DNA of 64,000 nucleotides from Flectonema sp. DT1601 (Eukaryota; Euglenozoa; Diplonemea; Diplonemida; Diplonemidae). The notes under the pieces were generated by a model. It made no database searches. It was not told the origin of the DNA and was given only the letters and a program-made list of their open reading frames with translations. Made by a program: the position numbers and the translations under genes. Of the stretch, positions 59,451-64,000 are shown piece after piece. Position 1 is the stretch's first letter, and every line of letters begins with the position of its first letter. The stretch spans positions 620,001 to 684,000 of the forward strand of contig OZ025788.1 of the NCBI GenBank assembly GCA_964019425.1, given 5' to 3'.

Positions 59451-60018
59451 GCATATATTCACTTTTGATCAGCGTTCTATCTCTTCTACATCTGTTCGTT
59501 TTATTACGAGTGTCCGTCGATGCAAACAGAGGCGTGGTACCCGAATGCGTCCTGCGTTTTCTTGCAGGCACGGCACTCATCCTCTGAGAACGGCCCCCTC
59601 AACACTTACTCTTTCTGACATTTAATGAAGTGAAACCTACACCAGTATGGATCGAGATCAATAAAGTACAGACATACAAACCGTGACTTGTGCTGGCCAG
59701 ATCTTCACCCTTATTATTTCTCTATCTACATCTGCCTCAGGTTGAGCACATTTGCAATAACTAAACAGAGAGAAGTATTGTTTAACAGTGCTTCACATAA
59801 TTAAGAATTGCTACACGGACGGAGCTTCAAATGATACAAATTGAGGAGCTATCTGTCACTTCCCTTTAGTAAGGGCTGCAAATAGAAAATACAGAAAAGA
59901 AAATAATGATTAAACGATTCAACGAATTTTGCTCTCACCCTTCCGGTCCTGCAGTAGCAGTAATGGTTTTGATAGAGGTAACTACGAACAGGTTATGGTT
60001 GTAAAACTTCTATCACAC

Positions 60019-60413
60019 TCAGTTGAGGGTCTCCAAGAAGGTGATAAGGTCCGCTCTGTCCTTTTCCTTCTTCAAACCAGCGAAAGCCATCTTGTTTCCC
60101 GGCATGAACTTCTTTGGGTTAGTGATGTACTCGTCAAGAACCTCCTGGGTCCATGTCACAGCAGCATCCTGGTTAGCCTTCGAGTATCCGAATCCAGGAA
60201 CGGTTCCAGAAGTACGTCCGACAATTCCGAACAAGTTTGGTCCTACTCCGTTTGCTCCTCCCTGTTGTATTTTTATAAGATGAACTTCACAATTTACAAC
60301 ATTAGATTCCTACTACAAACTGAACTACATACCTCGGCAAAGGTGTGGCACTGTCCGGCACGGGTCTCAGCGAGCTTCTTTCCTTTCTTGAGGTCTCCTC
60401 CCTTGAATGGCAT
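60019..60413 (-). CDS. CYC: Cytochrome c, copy 1 (single-cysteine haem site)
   Basis: Two exons on the - strand (60413-60333, 60261-60019) joined across a 71-base GT-AG intron (GTATGT...TACAACAG) give 107 residues. The haem-binding site reads AGQCHTF instead of CxxCHT: the first of the two haem-linking cysteines is Ala. This one-thioether form is known from Euglenozoa. The rest is standard for mitochondrial cytochrome c: [25 protein letters not shown], and [15 protein letters not shown] with the Met haem ligand in PGNKM. The helix [13 protein letters not shown] ends the protein. It carries electrons from complex III to complex IV. A probable 5' acceptor (CATTTTCAG) lies about 25 bases before the ATG. 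The coding and intron sequence is the same as in copy 2. Confidence 0.96.
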
Positions 60414-60685
60414 TGTATTTTAGTTGAGATAAAACGCTGAAAATGAAGGATAAGTTTTGCAGAAGAATTCACAATAAATATCAGGAAGATGTTCACGATT
60501 TTGTACAGGCAACAGAATCAAAAACTTTAAAGAAAACATAAAATGCTGAAGGTGAGAAAACCATTGTTTACTACTTATATATTCTTTTCTACCAAGAAGA
60601 GCTACTTAAAATAAAGCTCTTCACTATGAAAAGAGTGAGGGGCCAGACTTAGACATAATATTATTAATTAACTCTATTTTAATAC

Positions 60686-61912
60686 TCAAGATAGGGTGTG
60701 CCATGACTGCTTATTCCTGTTTGCTTTACTGTCTTCGAAAGTCCTACCAGTTTGCAAAAAAAAGCAACAGGCAAGGCAACAATTTAAAGTCGAACTCGTT
60801 GTTTCTCTTCTCTCTTCGTACCTGTATTTTGCAGCACCGCGGGACTTCAAAAGTGAAACGATTTGTTTGTTTTTGGGGAATTTCCCATCAAGCACCAAAT
60901 TCAGGAGCGTGGCATGGCGTGAAAATTTAAGAGTTGGTTCTGCGAGTATATTTGCGTTATGATCTAGAGCAATTTCAGTCATTCTATACGAACCGCGAAC
61001 TATTGCCTGAATCAGTGGAGTATGCCCATCGAAAGTGGCACAATTCATATTTGCTCCAGCATTCGCTAATATGGCAAACGCATCTTCTCGTCTGTTCCTT
61101 GCAGCAATTACAAGCAGGTAGTTTCCATCTGAATCACGTTTGTTCAAGTTGACACCACCCTGTACGAGAAAATTCAATATTTCATTATTAGCAGTCTCGT
61201 TAGACTCATTCAACTCCTTTTTGACACGTTCGGGGTTGAAAAACTCTTCCCGACTGGCAGAGTCGTAGTTTTCGAAGTAATATTCTACGACTTCCTTCTT
61301 AGTGGAATAATAAACGGGACAATGTCCATTTTTATCCTTAACAAGTGCTGCACCTGAGTCTACCAAAATATCGATCATTTTGTTATCTCCATTCTCGAAT
61401 GCAAGGCGGAGTGTCGTGGTATTGTTGTTATCACAAAAATGAGGAAGCGCGTGAAGTTTATTTATCAAATGGGAGGTTAGATCGTGAAGCCCAAGTCGCA
61501 CTGCCGTTCCCAGGGGTGAGCTACTTCTGGTGTCGTAGAAATCTTCGCAGTCGCTGTGGGCAAGGTCAGCATTTTCTCCGAAAATAATAGTCATCGCGTC
61601 AAGTAGGTATTTATCATCTATATGTTGTTCAATATACTGAGATGCTCCATAAAGAGTGCATGACGCTGTGGTAATTGCAAACTCTTTTTTCTTATCGCTT
61701 TCCCAAACCTCAATGTTACTTTCCTCAGTAATCATTGCTTCTGCAATCTGCACCGGACTATCGGCGTCAAACTCCTCACCATCGATCACCAACCGAATTC
61801 CAACAATCCCCAACTCCTTCACACGATCAGCAACATCTTTAATGGTATCATCAAATTCTACTTCTACCGGATAGTAGTCTCCAGTACGAGCGATCAGAAC
61901 TCTGAAAATCAT
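60686..61912 (-). CDS. Ankyrin-repeat protein with ubiquitin-like N-terminus
   Basis: The 408-residue, intronless protein begins with about 70 residues that look like a beta-grasp/ubiquitin-like fold (VEVEFDDTIKDVADRVKELG and LVIDGEEFDADSP; typical strand-helix-strand order). Ankyrin repeats follow (about 130-365). The clearest are SPLGTAVRLGLHDLTSHLI, TTLRLAFENGDNKMIDILV with DSGAALVKDKNG, YLLVIAARNRREDAFAIL with ANAGANMNCATFDGHTPL, and IQAIVRGSYRMTEIALDH. The end carries a Cys cluster (CCLACCF) and a basic tail. Ankyrin repeats bind partner proteins; the partner is unknown. The start follows GGAAATCAG, a possible acceptor four bases before the ATG. It lies between the two cytochrome c copies on the same strand. 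Confidence 0.82.
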   Translation of the reverse strand: MIFRVLIARTGDYYPVEVEFDDTIKDVADRVKELGIVGIRLVIDGEEFDADSPVQIAEAMITEESNIEVWESDKKKEFAITTASCTLYGASQYIEQHIDDKYLLDAMTIIFGENADLAHSDCEDFYDTRSSSPLGTAVRLGLHDLTSHLINKLHALPHFCDNNNTTTLRLAFENGDNKMIDILVDSGAALVKDKNGHCPVYYSTKKEVVEYYFENYDSASREEFFNPERVKKELNESNETANNEILNFLVQGGVNLNKRDSDGNYLLVIAARNRREDAFAILANAGANMNCATFDGHTPLIQAIVRGSYRMTEIALDHNANILAEPTLKFSRHATLLNLVLDGKFPKNKQIVSLLKSRGAAKYRYEERRETTSSTLNCCLACCFFLQTGRTFEDSKANRNKQSWHTLS

Positions 61913-62474
61913 CTTGCTGATTTCCTAACAAATTAAATCAATGGCCTTAGTGACGGAGAAACAGAAAACAAAATCCCGACCATTCAATGTATGTGTACTG
62001 GATAAAAAATACGATTTTTTTCACGCTACTGAGGTGCCTTCAATCGAAGAGAAACTAAGAACAACATCCTCTTCAGAAGTGGAACCTCCGAAAAGTAAAC
62101 GGACTCGCAGTTGTGAAGTCTTTTTGGAACACATCACCAAAATCTAACATTCTTGTCATGCTAACACACAACGGAGCAGAGCGAAGATGTGCAATAATAG
62201 TGTTACAAAATCCACAACAGAATGCAAGCAAATGGAGGAAAATCTTGATTTTACAAAACGCTCTTACCTGGAGAGTCGGACTACATTAGTAGAAGCATCA
62301 CTTTGTACGTAACACTATCCCAGTTCAGTCGCTTTTGATCGACGGAGTAGAAAAATAAAACACGGAACACATTGGAATATATGAAACCGAAAACACATAA
62401 AAGAGATGATTTAATTCTGGCAATACATCGATGAAATCAGAAGACTTCGTGCGGTTGTATTATAAACTGCCTAC
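61913..62474. other. Spacer between ankyrin gene and cytochrome c copy 2
   Basis: Apart from the doubtful ORF at 61941-62147 this contains AT-rich DNA, presumably the 3' UTR of cytochrome c copy 2 and the 5' region of the ankyrin gene. Nothing else is recognised. Confidence 0.4.
61941..62147 (+). CDS. Doubtful 68-residue ORF divergent from the ankyrin gene
   Basis: The frame encodes a charged peptide (MALVTEKQKTKSRPF...SKRTRSCEVFLEHITKI) with a reasonable residue mix. It starts only 28 bases from the ankyrin gene's ATG on the opposite strand, and no acceptor-like AG lies between. It is the only + frame in the - strand block. Without a match to anything known it is weakly supported. Confidence 0.22.
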   Translation: MALVTEKQKTKSRPFNVCVLDKKYDFFHATEVPSIEEKLRTTSSSEVEPPKSKRTRSCEVFLEHITKI

Positions 62475-62869
62475 TCAGTTGAGGGTCTCCAAGAAGGTGA
62501 TAAGGTCCGCTCTGTCCTTTTCCTTCTTCAAACCAGCGAAAGCCATCTTGTTTCCCGGCATGAACTTCTTTGGGTTAGTGATGTACTCGTCAAGAACCTC
62601 CTGGGTCCATGTCACAGCAGCATCCTGGTTAGCCTTCGAGTATCCGAATCCAGGAACGGTTCCAGAAGTACGTCCGACAATTCCGAACAAGTTTGGTCCT
62701 ACTCCGTTTGCTCCTCCCTGTTGTATTTTTATAAGATGAACTTCACAATTTACAACATTAGATTCCTACTACAAACTGAACTACATACCTCGGCAAAGGT
62801 GTGGCACTGTCCGGCACGGGTCTCAGCGAGCTTCTTTCCTTTCTTGAGGTCTCCTCCCTTGAATGGCAT
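62475..62869 (-). CDS. CYC: Cytochrome c, copy 2 (single-cysteine haem site)
   Basis: Exons 62869-62789 and 62717-62475 with a 71-base intron encode the same 107-residue protein as copy 1, with the same AGQCH haem site and PGNKM ligand region. I see no difference from copy 1 in either exon or in the intron. Outside the gene the match stops abruptly: within about six bases after the stop and three bases before the ATG the sequences are unrelated. The 5' acceptor also differs (TTTTTGCCAG, about 19 bases before the ATG), so the two copies have separate untranslated regions and could be expressed differently. Both lie on the - strand about 2.46 kb apart, with the ankyrin gene between. Confidence 0.95.
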
Positions 62870-63175
62870 TGTTAGTGAAGTGATAGCTGGCAAAAAGAAT
62901 AAAACAAATTTCTCAGGTAGCTTTCGACATCAAATTTTCAAGTGCAGAATTTAACAAAAAGTTTATTCATTCTTTCGACAATTGCTAGGGCAAGAATGAA
63001 GCAAAAGACTAACTAACTTCCGACAAACCAATTCCAAGTTCAGGGCGTTTCGTCTCGAATACACAGACAGACTTGCAATCAAGAACACCACACAGCGAAC
63101 ATAAATAAGGTAAGTTTTCCGAATATTTGAAACAACTTATAAGACATCAGTATCCTATCGTCTCTATGAATGTTT

Positions 63176-63507
63176 TTAAGATGCCTTACCTGAGGTTGGA
63201 GGCTTAAACGTAAGCAGATCTTCATCGTCCAAATCATCATCAAACTCTGTTGTGTTTTGTGTTGATATTTCTAACCGACGGGACAAAAGGCGGGACAGAA
63301 GCAGCAATACAACATACCGTTGAAGAATCCTGCGTCAGATAAATTTGCTTTCTCATATTCCTTTCCCTCAGTATGAAGGGCGAGAAAGTCATTATCGAGA
63401 TCCATCTCATCCCACACATTCATCATCGAATCTTGAGTCTGAATTTCTTCTCCAACTTCTGCACCAGTAGCTGTAGAAGGCCTACTGCCTCCGAGAATGC
63501 CGCTCAT
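63176..63507 (-). CDS. Small acidic protein, two exons
   Basis: Exon 1 (63507-63318) and exon 2 (63246-63176) are joined across a 71-base GT-AG intron (GTATGTT...CACAACAG), giving 86 residues. Splicing is supported because it continues a run of acidic/aromatic sequence: LSDAGFFN joins EFDDDLDDEDLLTFKPP. The protein has a Ser/Thr/Gly-rich start and a helical acidic middle (NDFLALHTEGKEYEKANLS). A GTAAGG at the end of exon 2 could be another donor, but an AATAAA-like signal further along suggests the gene ends soon after the TAA. No signal peptide or membrane helix is seen. I do not recognise the family; such short acidic proteins are often subunits of larger complexes. Confidence 0.65.
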
Positions 63508-63662
63508 TTTGCGTTGTGTCTGAGCAAAAAGGTAATTTGTAATACTTTACAGATCTTCATCTGTCGTACATTTCTAAAACTCTAGTTGAGAAAAAATTCC
63601 CATTGCAGCTTTCGTTACGAGTTAATTACAAATAGATAGTCCACGTGTGAGTTGGTGATACG

Positions 63663-64000
63663 TCAGTAGAGAGAATACTTAAGTGTGTGTCGTGCGATAA
63701 TAATAACAATATAAAACAACAATCCACTATTGATGACAGCAACATACAGACCCCACAACCACTTGAGAGTGAGATTATTAAAAACACACCAAGTAGTAGG
63801 AGTAGCAAAGATAACAATTAACCAGTAGAACGAAGCCACGAACGACACAAAAGATGAGACCGATAGCGTGAGTGATGGTCGAGGTATGGAAGCTGGAAGG
63901 AAAAATTCAATGAGCGACAAGACAAAAGTAAAGAAATTAAATGAAAGTGAGATCACAACCATCGATTGAACTGCTTCAAACGAACTGCTACTGGCAACGC
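63663..64000 (-). CDS. 3' part of a multi-pass membrane protein (partial)
   Basis: The - strand frame is open from the window edge to a stop at 63663-63665, about 112 residues, and continues beyond the window. It shows three to four strongly hydrophobic segments (SLSFNFFTFVLSLIEFFL, FVSFVASFYWLIVIFAT, LWGLYVAVINSGLLFYIVII) separated by short polar loops. The spacing resembles small four-helix membrane proteins, but no family motif is clear. The next gene in the - strand array (the small acidic protein) starts about 155 bases after this stop. Confidence 0.5.
   Translation of the reverse strand, partial: VASSSSFEAVQSMVVISLSFNFFTFVLSLIEFFLPASIPRPSLTLSVSSFVSFVASFYWLIVIFATPTTWCVFNNLTLKWLWGLYVAVINSGLLFYIVIIIARHTLKYSLY

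Larger units (their letters stand above)
56197..60018. other. Convergent strand-switch region with repeat debris
   Basis: This is the gap between the last + strand coding block and the first - strand gene. It holds the end of the retroelement fossil, a 415-bp palindrome (56458-56872), a second hairpin (57946-58097), a LINE-like 3' tail (about 58400-58615) and copy C of a dispersed repeat (59220-59450). Several GC-richer stretches (56880-57180, 57720-58010, 58700-59030) are open on both strands but match no family I know. They are probably decayed mobile DNA. No host gene is supported. Confidence 0.55.

Noticed and set aside
60446-60685. Extra exon upstream or downstream of cytochrome c copy 1
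   Set aside because: The two exons already give a full-length cytochrome c with start and stop; nothing further is needed.
1-64000. CRISPR arrays, bacterial operons, rRNA genes
   Set aside because: No spaced direct repeats of CRISPR type, no rRNA-like blocks, and genes with GT-AG introns show the DNA is eukaryotic nuclear.

Overview
The window looks like nuclear DNA of a free-living flagellate of the Euglenozoa, most likely a diplonemid or a close relative. The best evidence is a pair of cytochrome c genes whose haem site reads AGQCH. The usual first cysteine of CxxCH is missing, a trait known only from Euglenozoa. A short DOT1-type histone methyltransferase like those of kinetoplastids, a receptor-like membrane cyclase homologue and a BBS2 gene (cilium) fit this. 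Short GT-AG introns occur in about half of the confident genes, which argues against a kinetoplastid. Many start codons lie 5-35 bases after a pyrimidine tract ending in AG, as expected for spliced-leader trans-splicing. The species assignment is inference.

Layout. From 1 to about 54 kb every supported gene is on the + strand. In order these are: a 3' gene fragment, a decayed pogo/Tigger-type DNA transposon, a secreted GH18 chitinase-like protein, a membrane cyclase homologue, a 4 kb homopolymer-rich desert, a small voltage-sensor-like membrane protein, a TRF4-like nucleotidyltransferase, a TEX261/SVP26 cargo receptor, an unknown protein, a GH31 glycosidase, a TrmA-type tRNA methyltransferase, a CAX cation/proton exchanger, a CPT2-like carnitine acyltransferase, a tiny ORF and a coiled-coil protein. 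These are followed by the first of three paralogous multi-pass membrane proteins, a 7.5 kb repeat-rich desert, DOT1, the other two paralogues, a small secreted repeat protein, BBS2, a GNAT acetyltransferase and a tail-anchored protein. From 60 kb to the end the supported genes are on the - strand: cytochrome c copy 1, an ankyrin-repeat protein, cytochrome c copy 2, a small acidic protein and a partial membrane protein. The convergent switch region (about 54-60 kb) holds a retroelement fossil, a near-perfect 183-bp palindrome, a second hairpin and other repeat debris.

Function. The genes do not form one pathway. Several serve fatty-acid and sugar use and secretion (CPT2, GH31, GH18, TEX261), and others the cilium, chromatin, tRNA modification and respiration. 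The most unusual content is the three-gene membrane family with patchwork identity, two apparent pseudo-enzymes (cyclase-like and TRF4-like, each lacking a catalytic acidic residue), the cytochrome c pair identical across exons and intron but not in flanks, and two visibly different classes of splice acceptor (AACAG for introns, pyrimidine-rich for gene 5' ends).
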